A DNA stretch of 64,000 nucleotides from Leptodontidium sp. MPI-SDFR-AT-0119 (Eukaryota > Ascomycota > Leotiomycetes > Helotiales > Leptodontidiaceae), in contig JAHLEZ010000032.1 in NCBI GenBank assembly GCA_020726505.1, forward strand, positions 496,001-560,000, given 5' to 3'. Position 1 is the first letter of the stretch, and every line of letters begins with the position of its first letter. Positions 47,169-57,883 of this stretch are shown here, one piece after another. A model generated the notes under the pieces. It had not been told where the DNA came from. It saw nothing but the letters and a program-made list of their open reading frames with translations, and made no database searches. The translations under genes and the position numbers were made by a program.

Positions 47169-47689
47169 TCACCCCTTGATGATCTTATAGCCTCTGAAAT
47201 ACAAGTTCTCTGCTTTGGCCTCGGCCTCGGGCTCTGCGTCAGGGTTTGCCTCAGCCTCGCGTTCCTTGTTGATTTTGTACCCTCTGAAGTACAAGTTTTC
47301 TGGCTCGGCCTCGGGGCTCGCTGCCGCTTCACGCTCCTTGTTGATCTTGTATCCGCGAAAGTAGAGTTTCTCTGCCACAGCCTCAGCCTCTGGACTAGCT
47401 TCAGCATCATGCTCCTTGTTGATCTTGTATCCGCGGAAGTACAAGTTCTCCGCCACAGCCTCAGCCTCTGGACTGGCTTCAGCTTCACGCTCCTTGTTGA
47501 TCTTGTATCCGCGAAAGTAGAGGTTCTCTGCCTCAGCAACAGCCTCGGGTTCTGGTGACCTCTCAACTGCATTCAAGTCAGCAGAGTTCTATTTCTCAGT
47601 TGAAATGTCTTACCTTGCTCAGCTGGGAGAGGGGTAGCGTTGAGGAGCGGCAGCAGGGCTGCAACGAGAGCTAGTTGGGTGAGCTGCAT
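47169..47689 (-). CDS. secreted repeat-peptide precursor, candidate dikaritin-type RiPP
   Basis: Exons 47689..47614 and 47566..47169 (47-base intron, GTAAGA..ATGCAG), 157 residues. Residues 1-19 are a signal peptide (MQLTQLALVAALLPLLNAT). The rest consists of five repeats of the core LYFRGYKINK at residues 41, 67, 93, 117 and 147 (the last LYFRGYKIIKG ends the protein). They are separated by acidic spacers of 14-20 residues built from X-Ala and X-Pro pairs (EREAEASPEAEAVAEN). Such precursors are cut in the secretory pathway; Tyr/Phe-containing cores beside a UstYa protein are the mark of dikaritins (ustiloxin, phomopsin, asperipin families). Odd: the cores lack the usual Lys-Arg Kex2 site and end in KINKER or KINKEH. 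Alternatives are a pheromone-like or wall peptide. Confidence 0.8.
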
Positions 47690-49030
47690 GTTGGACAAAG
47701 TTGAAGAGTCGGTTGAAGACTAGTTAATCAAGCTTTTGTATGGGTTTCTTGAGTTGTGGTGAGAACTTATATATTGTTCTCAGCAAGGTGCGTAGGTTGT
47801 TAGAAACTCACCTCCATGGCGGGACTTGCATACCTGCTGCACATTTCTTCTCCAAACGTGGATACAAACCTTGTCTCCACGAGCAGTCGAATCACAATCC
47901 AGCATCTGTACTATCAAGATACCATCCAAACACCGACCTAATGGTTGCGAGGTGATGCCCAAATTAGGTAAGTGACCTTCCACATCAGGGATACCGCTAA
48001 CGCACACAAAGAAGATCATAGAGACCTCGCTTGATATCTCAGCCAGTCCTCTTGCTGTATTCAAGCTCTTGCCTCGTTGTGTTCTCGGTGGCGAGTATCC
48101 AGGCACTCAAATTCTGCAAGATATGTCAACTGTGCCTCATCGCCAAGACTCGTCTCCACCAGCACCTCCCGAATAAAGCTTGTTATCACACCAAGTGTAG
48201 GGTTCTAGCAGGGGCGACTCACTTATTCGCTTTAGGAAGGCAAACCTTTTAGGCAGGTCGTTTTTCGTACTATCTAGACCTTCGAGCACCTGAAGCCTGA
48301 AGCCAATGAATGCAACAGAGAGCTGAGGATGTGGTGTGGACATCGCGACAAGACATTTCTGTTGGCCGAGAACATGTTTTTATGATCTGACTCCTTTACA
48401 GGAGTGACGGCGGCTGTATTCATAGTTTACGATAGGTCGTTCAAGGGGATGTACAACGTACGGTGGTTTATGGTGTACAGTATCGTAGTCTCAAGCCAGC
48501 GTCCTTGTATATGGAGTTGGAAATTTCGATACGTCAACACAGTCAAATAGGGCAGTCATCTCTGGGCGGTGAGATGGCTTATTTGGCTGCGCTAAACGCT
48601 TCAGTAGATATCCCCAACATGCCACGCGAAGCGAAAAGAATGATGTTGAAACATCCCAAATGCGAAGTGGTCTGATTCTCCAAGCACAGCCGACCGTCCT
48701 CATCCTGGCTGGAAAACAGCTATCTCTATTGGTTATCTGCATGAAGCGCTGATACACTGTTACCCCCGCCACTTCAATACATACAAGTAAGCTGCTTCAG
48801 GAAGGTGGGGTTGCTCTGCCCCCACCACGAAGCACAGCTTCGATGCCTACGTACTTGCATGGGCACAGCTATGATACGCGGCTTGGTCCGAGAGAGGCAG
48901 GTAAAATATGTCGACGATCAGCGACGTGACTTTCTCAGCCTTCCATGTCGGTAATCTTCATATACATATTTTTTCGGAGACAGTTCGCGGTCAACGTTTT
49001 GGTGGCCATGTCAGAAATCTACAGATCGAA
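47690..49030. other. divergent promoter between precursor and UstYa gene
   Basis: The two genes are transcribed away from each other across 1.3 kb. No further gene with recognisable motifs; an in-frame upstream ATG at 48908 could lengthen the UstYa protein by 41 residues. Confidence 0.5.
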
Positions 49031-50097
49031 ATGAACTTACCATGGCTATCAAAATATGGTGCTCTATCAGACTCCGACCTGTCGGAGGATTTTGAAAAGG
49101 CAGAGCGCACTGGATTTTTGCGAGGGATCCGAGGTAATGGACTCTTCCGAAGTTCCAAGAAAGCACCAATGCTCATGATTGCTGGGACAATATTCAACCT
49201 TGTCATACTTTTCATCTCTTTGACTTTATTCCTATCAAGTCATGATTTCGGGAGGAATACTATTCTCAGGAAATCCTCATTCTATTGTAGGTGGAGCACG
49301 CTTGACAGTTGAAAAGATATTTACATGCCAGCAGCTCCAATTCTTGACAAATTTGACCTGCCGACGTTCGTGCAGCAAATCAACGGCACACTTCTACTCC
49401 CAAAAGAGCCCTCAATCGCACGCCAGGATCCAAATCCAGAAGCAGACGCAATATGGGATGATCTAGAACTGATCCGTACGATCGTGATCTCCGGAGATGA
49501 AGTGAGAAAATTAGGGAAAGATCCTACCACAGCTGCCAAGTTCGATAACGAGTATTGGGGATTCGGGGATGATGCATACATGGCACAAATCGGTATTACC
49601 TCACATATATCTCTGATTGAAATCGAGTCACCAGTCTGACGTGGCATCTAGATGTCTTTCATCAGTTGCATTGTCTGAACGAACTCCGGAAACTCACTTA
49701 CCCAGACTACTACAACTCCTTCCCGAACTCAACATCCGAAGCCAGCCAGGGTCACAGCCATGGTGGCGGACATGGCCACCACGCGCGATCTCGATACTCC
49801 AAATTATGGCAAATACATATCGGACATTGTGTGGATATATTGATGCAGAACATAATGTGCAATGCGAACACGGACTTGATCACGCTGCAATGGATGGAGA
49901 CGCAGGATAATCCGTTTCCGGACTTCAGTATCAACCATCAGTGTAGAGATTTTAATGCTTTGGTGGATTGGAGGGAGAAAAATGCTGTTGATATGCAGAA
50001 GTGGGATGAGATGAAGAAACCGGTTGGTGTCAAGGGAGTCCCTTTACCGGAGGAGTATTGGAAGACTTTTGGGGAAGAGTCGGAAGGGGAGCGATAA
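49031..50097 (+). CDS. UstYa-like (DUF3328) protein
   Basis: Exons 49031..49286, 49332..49592 and 49652..50097 (introns 45 and 59 bases, phase checked), 320 residues. One transmembrane helix at about 47-69 (PMLMIAGTIFNLVILFISLTLFL) follows a short cytosolic tail, placing the rest in the secretory lumen. Family blocks: LPKEPSIARQDPNPEADAIWDD, KFDNEYWGFGDDAYMAQIDVFHQLHC with the first HxxHC at 176-180, and HIGHCVDILMQNIMC with the second HxxHC at 228-232. Both His/Cys motifs, presumed metal ligands, are intact. UstYa-type proteins carry out oxidative macrocyclisation of dikaritin cores, so with the neighbouring precursor this suggests a cyclic peptide. A His/Gly-rich insertion (HSHGGGHGHH) sits between the motifs. 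The 48908 ATG is an alternative start. Confidence 0.9.
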
Positions 50098-53000
50098 TTG
50101 AGAATGAGAAGAATGAAAGCCTTCAACTAAAGTGTTCCTGCTTTTCTGCCTTGTGAGTATGGAGGGGCCTCGTGATGCTGGGAAGTCTTGGTCTGTTTCA
50201 TGAAAGCTTGAATCGATTGTTGATTTCCCTCCACTTTGTACAAGGATAAAGATAATCAGCAAGTAACACCGAATAGTATCCCCGTAACAGCTAATCTGCA
50301 CTTTTGTCGGTAAAATGACCTTGTCTCTGAGTCCCATTCAGTCTTCTCATGCCATGTCTCCTCTTACATCATCTTCCTCCCTTTCTACCTTTGGTTTGAA
50401 CGTCGATACGATTTTGAACAGACTCCTCTTGAAAATCCCGCAGAAATCTCCTCGTCGAATGGCTTAACGATGGAGATGGCTAGGCTTAGGGAACCTGAGA
50501 TGTCCAACAGAATGCAATACATGCAGGCATAACCACCGGCCACCTTGGGATAATTCGTAACAGCTTGTGGTGATGCTAAGACCGCACTCTTCTCCGGATG
50601 TAGTCTGGAGGTACAAGTTGGTGCTTCAAATGCGATGTATCCTAACCAATCTGTGGGAAGCTGCAGAGCTTGAGAGGCAGCTTCCGCCTTGGAAGTTCTA
50701 GGATCATAATCGGGCAAGGGAATATGCCATTTCGGAAACTTCGGGACAGGGTATAGACTTCGGGACCGATAAATATGCGATTTGGCTCTGAAATGAAAAC
50801 GATAGTTGTCGGAGGAGGACAGCTGGACTTCATGACTGGAACAGAGAGGTCAACAAATCTTTCCTAGGTATTTATTTTGACTTTGAGGCAAGCCATCTGC
50901 TGTGTTCTGTCGCCCATGCTCTGCAGCACCTAGTTTAACTACGTGTCAGGCTTACCCATCTCCCGATCATAAAAGCTCAACCAGCGGACCGACTCGATGT
51001 TGAAACTCCGGATAGCTCCCGCAAGATGCATCGAGAGCTGCCCTATCCATTCTTTAATCGGGTGGGGTGGTTTCCCGTGACGCTGATGAAGAAATTGATC
51101 TTAAGTGCTAGTGATATAACTGGGAATAATGCCCCAAGAAGGATAGCAAGATCCGCTACTCATGAGGAGTAGATCCATTCCAGATGCCAGGCCCGCTTAG
51201 TTGTTGACCATCAGCAAAGCTTTATCCACAGGGGGCGCGCTAGGACGTTTTATTTAGCACAATCCCTTTAAGTGCCGAATCCTATCACCGGTAACAATTA
51301 CGAAGTTTCGATGCCGTCTCTTTTGCAGGAGCTGGGCCCAATCGAAGCTGTGGGAAGATCCCACTGAACCCCATGTTCCACAATGTTAGCTCCGGCCGGC
51401 CCCACCCCCGCATCTGTAACCTTAACCTTCACTTGACCGTCAGATACTTCGATCCAGAGCAGGATATTAGCTAGTTCGTGATCGTATAACAATACGACTA
51501 TCCGAGAAGTATGATGGTGCGGATAGGGACAAACAGCATCGTAGCATCGGTGACTGAGGAACCGGGTATTGAAGGGAATCGGAAAAGGGACCAAAAGTTT
51601 CCCGGAAAATGCTGTAATTCCGTTGCTGTTGCTAAGCAGCTGTAAGCTGACTTCGGAAAATTGCTCAGAAGAATTATTGGCGATTCAGCACCAGCTCCCT
51701 TATCTAATATCTCAGCAGACTCTTCTTTGATCTTGCACGCGGGGCTAGAAATTATAGTAGTGCTCGGTCCACTTGGGCTTATTGCAAGTGATTTTTCCTA
51801 TGTGGAGAAATTCGTAAGATTCTTACATTATCGCGAAAGAGTCGAGGTGGAAGAAATTTGGTATCTGCAGGTACGATTCAATGCTGCTTCGTTTCCGAGA
51901 TTGTCGTTTCCGGCCACCCTTTCGTGGCCGCAGTCCAAGCTGACCATAATTTCTGTCCCCAAGATAGGCGTGCGTTGGCTGGGCCGGGGTCGATTTTCAA
52001 GTTTCATCTCTATGAACTCCAAGCATAGGTCCACAATAGAAATTCCTTGTCTGTTTTCTCTTGTCGCTACCTCCATATTGCTGTGAGTGGCCAGAAGTAC
52101 TCCGTGAGGCGGGTGGAAGATATGTGTATCGTTGCGCTGCCACAAATTTCATTTCGGTCAGGGGTTTGCCTCCAAGGTTACACCGACCTTTGGATCGGGT
52201 TCCGGTCTGAGTCGATGCATACGAGAGAATTCTTGCCGAATCGGTTGACATGCCGTTCCCTATCGCTGCTGGTAGCTGGTGGTGTCCCAAGATGACGGAT
52301 TAAAAATCAATAAAGGCCAAAACAGGAAATCCTGGCTGCTGGCGGGGCTGTTTCGTTTCTCCACGTTTCTCCACGTTGACCTGTGTGACATCTTAGGGAT
52401 TCGAACACGGGGTTCTCGAATTGTGTGTCTGGGCAGCTGGAAAAGTAGCCGCAATTTCTGCGCGACAGTGTCCGTCTTGGCTGTGCAGCGGTGGGCGTCT
52501 CTTACTGGGACTTGGCTCGACCTTTATATCTTGGCCAAAATCTTATCGGGAGATACACCGAGCACGGGACAACTCTGCAATTGGGGTGAGATGTCTCACT
52601 CTGCAGGCCGGTGACAGTCATTCGTGGAAAAACTTGATGAATTGCGGGAAAAATTGTATGATATTTGGATCATGATACGAGCAGTCCAGATCTCTTGAAC
52701 TCATGGCTGGGCGTGTTTACTTTCCAACTATGAACAGTTGCATGTTCTTGCACGTTCTCCTGATGCCACTTGAATGCTATGTGTCTCGTTCTTCATTAAA
52801 GTTATATTCAAGGAAGAGTGCATTAGTTACTGATCCATCATGTTGTTGTTGATGGATGCTCCACCGTTATCTCTCTTCCTTGATCATTCTGAGCTATGAG
52901 CTATGCTAAAGAAGGTAACCGATTGGACAGGTGCTCTGAACCCCAACGTCCCCCGGCCGCTGCTTTCTGTGATTTGAGGGATAATTCGTGGGGAAATGCC

Positions 53001-53341
53001 GTGTACTGGGGGAGCCGTGGAGGGGCGTCTTGGCCTCTTGGCGGGGGAGCGGGGTAGCCAGTTACATCGCAGTGGCGCTTGGCAGCGTCTACTTGTCAGT
53101 GTACAGATTTCTCCGATCTCTCGTGGCGCGGAGCAGCAGACATACTCCCTGGCGAACTATCATAGAACGTCTTGATATATGAGCGAGCTCCTCCTCCTGA
53201 TATCGACGTCTCCAGCTCCCTCTCATCTTCCCAGCACAGCAACAATTCCTCGTGCGCACCTTGAAGAGCAGACAACCCACACAGGATAGATAGATAGATA
53301 CACTTCGACAGCTTGAACTCGAAAGTCACAGCACCGCAAGG
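50098..53341. other. 3.2 kb without a confident gene
   Basis: A minus-strand frame between about 50833 and 50385 reads fairly protein-like (YPVPKFPKWHIPLPDYDPRTSK, DWLGYIAFEAPTC, and a hydrophobic ACMYCILLDISGSLSLAISI) but lacks a convincing start. I do not recognise it. Frames at 51298-51594 (minus) and 51661-52086 (plus) show no domain. The end is the promoter of the MFS gene at 53342. Confidence 0.35.
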
Positions 53342-55322
53342 ATGGGTTTCCTCAACAAGATCGTCAAGAATGAGTCTATGAAGAGGTTGGTCAACGCAAG
53401 TCATCCGGAATCGGATTTTCCATACTGACTCCAGTCTTTCATAGTGACCCGAAGGAGATCTACGGATGGAGGGTCTGGGTTTTAGCCATCTCAGCTTGCT
53501 TCGGTGGTATGCTTTTCGGTTGGGATATCGGTGCGATCGGTGGAATCATGGTATGCTAACCCTCAAAAGCCCCTTGAGCATTTTACCATGAGATCTGAGG
53601 ACGCTCTGTTGGAAACAGAGTACTATGCAGTTCGTTGGTCTTGGAAGAAACCAAACTGACCTCTATCAAAGGTTATGCCTCAGTTTAAGAAGACATTTGG
53701 ACTGCCTGCAGACCCGAAGAAGACTGCCGACATTGTCAGCAACGTTGTTTCCACTCTTCAAGCCGGATGCTTTCTCGGTGCCTTGATCGCCTTTTACATT
53801 GCAGACAAGTGGGGAAGAAGAGTAAGAAAATCCACTTAGCACTTTTCCCTTTTGCTTCGATGCTGACATGTTTCTAGCCATCTCTTATGAGTGGAGCTGC
53901 GATGGCCATCTTCGGTATCGTCATCCAGACCGCATCCTCTGGTGAAATCGCTGCTCTTTACGTCGGAAGATTCTTCGCTGGTGTCGGTGTCGGTGCTGCA
54001 TCCATGTTGACTCCCCTTTACGTCTCGGAGAACGCCCCTCGATCCATCCGTGGTGGCTTGACTGGTATCTACCAACTCAACGTTACAATCGGCATCATGA
54101 TGTCCTTCTGGGTCAACTACGGTTCTCTCCAGCACAGCAAAGGAGACTCCATCTGGCAGGTTCCTTTGGCATTGCAAATGCTTCCAGCTGTTTTCATGCT
54201 TGTTGGTGTCGGTCTCTGCAATGAGTCTCCTCGTTTCCTCGCCAAGCAGGATAACTGGGAAAAAGCAACTGCCGTTTTGACACGCCTTCGTAACCTTCCT
54301 GTCGATCATCCTTACGTCCGCATGGAGCTTGACGAGATGCACGAGCAGCTCGAGAACGAGAGACGTCTGATTGGCGGCGCTTCCTTCATGGACCTCCAAC
54401 GCGAGATGTGGCTCATTCCCAGTAACCGAAAGCGTGCCCTCATCTCCATCGGACTCATGGTCTGTCAACAAATGACCGGAACTAACGCCATCAACTACGT
54501 ATGCTTTCCCAAGCCCTGCCATTGTTAGCATTTCCTGGAACCAGCAGTACTGACACTCTTGTTTCATAGTACGCTCCCCAGATTTTCAAGAATTTGGGTA
54601 TAGTCGGTCCTTCCACTGGTCTCTTCGCAACTGGTATCTACGGTGTCGTCAAGGTCGTCGCTTGTGCCGTCTTCCTCCTCTTTGCCGCCGATTCGCTTGG
54701 ACGAAGATATTCCCTCCTGTGGACATCCATTGCCCAGGGAATTTGCATGTTTATCATTGGCATTTACGTCCGAACTAACCCACCCAAGGCTGGAGCCCCC
54801 ATCTCTGCTTTCGGATATGTCTCCCTCGTATGTAAGTACTCAAATACCATCTCTTAATCAAACCATCAAGTCCTGACATACGCGCTAGGCATTTTCCTCT
54901 TTGCTGCCATCTTCCAATTCGGCTGGGGTCCCGTCTGCTGGATTCTCGTCTCTGAGATCCCCACAGCCCGTCTCCGTGCCATGAACGTCGCCCTTGCAGC
55001 TGCTACCCAATGGCTCTTCAACTTTGTCGTCGCTCAAGCCGTTCCCCGCATGTTGGTTAACGTTGGACGGGCAGGATACGGCACATACTTCATCTTCGGA
55101 TCCTTCTGCTTCTCCATGTTTGTCTTTGTATGGTTCTTTATCCCCGAGACCAAGGGTATCTCGCTCGAGAAGATGGACGCACTGTTTGGCGCCGTCGAGT
55201 CCCCAAAGCTAGCTGATGAGGAGGCTCGCTCTTCCACCACCAAGGAGCCCATCCACGAGACAACTGCTGATGCTATCGCCCACGAGAGGGCTTACGAACC
55301 CGCTCACGTCGAGCGCAAGTAG
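53342..55322 (+). CDS. MFS sugar/quinate-type transporter
   Basis: Six exons: 53342..53385, 53445..53550, 53672..53821, 53878..54498, 54570..54831 and 54889..55322, all junctions in phase, 538 residues from [10 protein letters not shown]. Sugar porter hallmarks: [17 protein letters not shown] in helix 1, [70 protein letters not shown] in helix 7, [21 protein letters not shown], and [18 protein letters not shown]. The [25 protein letters not shown] type of loop is common in the quinate/hexose and galacturonate porter branches, so the substrate is open. Plasma-membrane proton symport is the family role. The cytosolic tail is acidic and Ala-rich. It is probably not part of the RiPP locus, which would more typically have a drug-efflux porter. 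Intact. Confidence 0.92.
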
Positions 55323-56071
55323 GAGTTTTGAGCTGAAGTTTTGAGTTTCGGGTTTTGGTTTCATGGCTTCGAGGTCATGTGTGAACTGTGCCCTTCTCGG
55401 ATTCGCAGCCTCACCATGGGCCTGGACCTGAAAGCGATGCGACCGAATGTGGAATGTTAATTGAGATAGTCTGGTTGTTGTAGTTGCTATAGATTGTCAA
55501 ATTTCATGAAATTTGCTCCAAACTTTTCTTCCCCGTGTCGTGAATACAAACTTGTATTCGATGTATCCGTTTTGAATGTCCAGACTGTTGTCCCGCGGCG
55601 GCTGAGTTGGAACACTATCATGTCACTTGTGAAATGAGAATTGATGGAAAATTTGACTTGTGAGATATTTGTATGGATATATATATAACACCGTTGATTT
55701 GAAATCAACAGTTCTTAAGAGTGGAGAAGGACGTACTTGTGACAGCAGCAAATCTACATTTTCGAATCCACTGGTTCGTTTAGGAAAAGGGAGGTGGGGA
55801 TAGTTCGTGGTCATGTTGGAATTTCTCCACAACTTGACTAAAGGGAACCACTTTGCGTAACAGATCGATTAATTGACTGCAAGCAAGAAAAGAAAAGTGG
55901 ACTATCGAACGAGTGGTCGCTCTTGCGAGGTGGGTCCCGTTCACCTGTGGATTAAGCGACCCGTGACTCTTCGCCGCAAAATGAAGCTATCACCAGATCC
56001 AGCTCGCCGGAAAATTCCTGATCATTAGCATCTATATGTAACCAAATAGTGCACTTTCGTCCAATCATCCA
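55323..56071. other. 3' flank of the MFS gene and upstream of the tRNA gene
   Basis: No gene. A TATATG at 56033-56038 lies about 35-40 bases before the tRNA 5' end, where a Pol III TATA-type element could sit. Confidence 0.4.
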
Positions 56072-56262
56072 GGCACTTTGGCGGAGGTTAGTCTTTCACA
56101 ACTTCTCCCTCATTGATCAGTAACTGAGAGTATTCAATAGTGGTTAACGCGACGTGAGCATCTCCTGCTTTGATTCTGTGTGCGAGGCAATAATCTAATT
56201 AGATTTCAGAGCCTGCTAAGCTGTTTCCTTCGGGAGCGTGTGTTCGAATCACACAAGTGTCG
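56072..56262 (+). tRNA. tRNA-Ser(GCU) interrupted by two GT-AG introns
   Basis: Three blocks, 56072..56086, 56141..56153 and 56210..56262, join to an 81-base cloverleaf. Acceptor GGCACTT pairs with AAGTGTC (one G-U). D-stem GCG/CGC encloses GAGTGGTTAA, as in eukaryotic serine tRNAs. Anticodon stem ACAGC/GCTGT has loop CTGCTAA, anticodon GCT at 56215-56217. The variable arm is TTCCTTCGGGAGC, the T-arm GTGTG TTCGAAT CACAC, and the discriminator is G. The separating segments are 56087..56140 (54 bases, GTTAGT..CAATAG) in the D-loop and 56154..56209 (56 bases, GTGAGC..TTTCAG, with CTAAT before the end) inside the anticodon stem. Both begin GT and end AG like spliceosomal introns, and neither sits at the normal 37/38 position. 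The first splits the A box; the B box GTTCGAATC is intact. It could be a pseudogene, but exact restoration argues against random insertion. Confidence 0.85.
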
Positions 56263-56273
56263 GCAAATTTCAA

Positions 56274-56298
56274 TTTTTATTTTTGATGTGTTTTTTTT
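56274..56298 (+). terminator. Pol III-type T-run terminators
   Basis: TTTTT at 56274-56278, TTTT at 56281-56284 and an eight-T run at 56291-56298 follow the tRNA 3' end by 12-36 bases, as expected for RNA polymerase III termination. Confidence 0.65.
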
Positions 56299-57384
56299 GG
56301 CCAAGTACGCTCGCTTCACGCTACGCAAGTCGTGCCTTCGTCAATAAAGTTCTTTGTAATCGTAATCTAAGTATCATTACTTAGTTTTGAATTCTCACCT
56401 TTTGTCATATAATTCAAGTTAAGAGTTTGTTGTTGAGGGAAACAAGTATAGTCATTCTCAAATCCAACCCTACTGAGGCTGTAAAACTTTCTTCTTTCCT
56501 CAAACCATTATTTAAATTTTGCTGTAATAAGATCAACTTCTTAATCCATTTGCTTTTGAGAAATATAAGATGATGCCAACATAGGAAACATGACAGCGAT
56601 ACACAAAGATGGCTCTTCTATGATGGATCGCAGTATCACGTGATGCTCAGACTTCATGCCAGCTTCGCAATTTCCTTGATAAACAACATCGAAGGCAATC
56701 GGGGCAAATTATCCTGGTCACTACTACCTATCGCTGCAAATACCGTATACGTGATAGTCTCATGGTACTCGAAAGAGTCAAGACAACAACATTTCACCTA
56801 ACCAGCTGGCCAGCCCGCTCGCTTAAGCTCCTGACATTGCGCCACCAAACTAGAATCCACAACGGTGGGTTTTCGCTCGTGATACTGCGACATAATCAGG
56901 TCCAGTGCTCTGCTATAACTACTAGTCAAAGTCCCGCATGTGTCTGGAGTCGTCCATTTGAGAGAGCGACAGCACACTGTCAGGACGTCGTTCTATCATG
57001 ATCACACCTGGTTCCCATGAGACTGCTGAATGGCACGCAGCTGGGTGAAGATCGGCGCTGGTATATATATCTAGGTACATTTCACCTGCATGAATGTCTT
57101 TGAATGTTGACGAAGAGACCTTAGTGATGTCTTGGAAGGGAAGATTGTACCTGACAGACTGAGCCTCGGCCCTGGTTCGGTGGGGGAGATTTTGATGTCA
57201 AGATGTGAAAGTCAGGTATAAAATAATCCCTCGGACGGCTGTGGAGAGACAATCAGAGCATCACATTCAGTTCACTTGTTGTATTGTGCAATACCACCAG
57301 ATTCTAAGAACCCTCCAATCTACCAACAAAGTCAACCTCAACTTCACGCTTCATCCCTGGAAGACTTGTCTTTCAAACTCCAAG
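56299..57384. other. intergenic; promoter of the small secreted protein gene
   Basis: No gene seen. TATAAAAT at 57217-57224 lies about 160 bases before the start codon at 57385 and is a likely core promoter element. Confidence 0.45.
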
Positions 57385-57883
57385 ATGCAACTCACCGTAT
57401 ATAACAAATTTCTCCCGTTTCACCCATATTTGGTACTGACGAACACATCTACAGAATATCGTCGCTCCTATCCTCCTGATTGCACCGGCAATCGCCACTC
57501 CTCTCATCGCTCGAGCAAAAGCGCCTGGCGGTCCAGCTTCCGCGAAAATCACAGTCTACTCATCGTACACCTGCCCATCAGCCACAGCCACCCCTCCAAC
57601 TGACGGGTCAGCCGGTATTTTAACAACCGTTACAATCGCGGAGGCAACATGTGCAGTCCTCAACCTGCCATTCGGGGGAGCTCTGACCGCGGTGTTGACT
57701 GCACCACCTAAGACTGGGGCCGCTGGATGTGCGGTTATGGCGCATATGGGTGGAGACTGTGTGTGGAAGCCGGGAAATGAGCTTCATGGATTTGCGTTTG
57801 ATGGGTTGGCTGCAGGAAATAAAGTTGGCTGTGGGAATGCGCCGGTTAGGGGATATGGAGCTGTGGAGCTGTTGTGCGAGTAG
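57385..57883 (+). CDS. small secreted cysteine-containing protein
   Basis: A 12-base first exon (57385..57396, MQLT) and a second exon 57455..57883 across a 58-base intron (GTATAT..CTACAG) encode 146 residues. Only this splice puts the ATG in phase with a signal peptide (MQLTNIVAPILLIAPAIATP). The mature protein has six cysteines (TYSSYTCPS-type context, ATCAVL, AGCAVM, GDCVW, VGCGN, LLCE), which could form three disulfides, and is Gly/Ala-rich. It resembles the many lineage-specific small secreted proteins of plant-associated fungi, some of which are effectors. No family is recognised and no function should be assigned. Intact, with a TATA box upstream. Confidence 0.75.

Noticed and set aside
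47117..47572. Alternative minus-strand frame of 151 codons through the precursor repeats (LRQRTSTFADTRSTRS)
   Set aside because: It has no signal peptide in phase and conserves nothing sensible; the LYFRGYKINK frame has a signal peptide, an intron in phase and a constant core.
51661..52086. Plus-strand 141-codon frame in the long gap before the third MFS gene
   Set aside because: No recognised domain, signal peptide or intron support; kept only as a note.
52396..52420. GATTCGAAC resembling a tRNA T-loop
   Set aside because: Flanking bases do not form a T-stem on either strand, and no acceptor or anticodon arm is found nearby.
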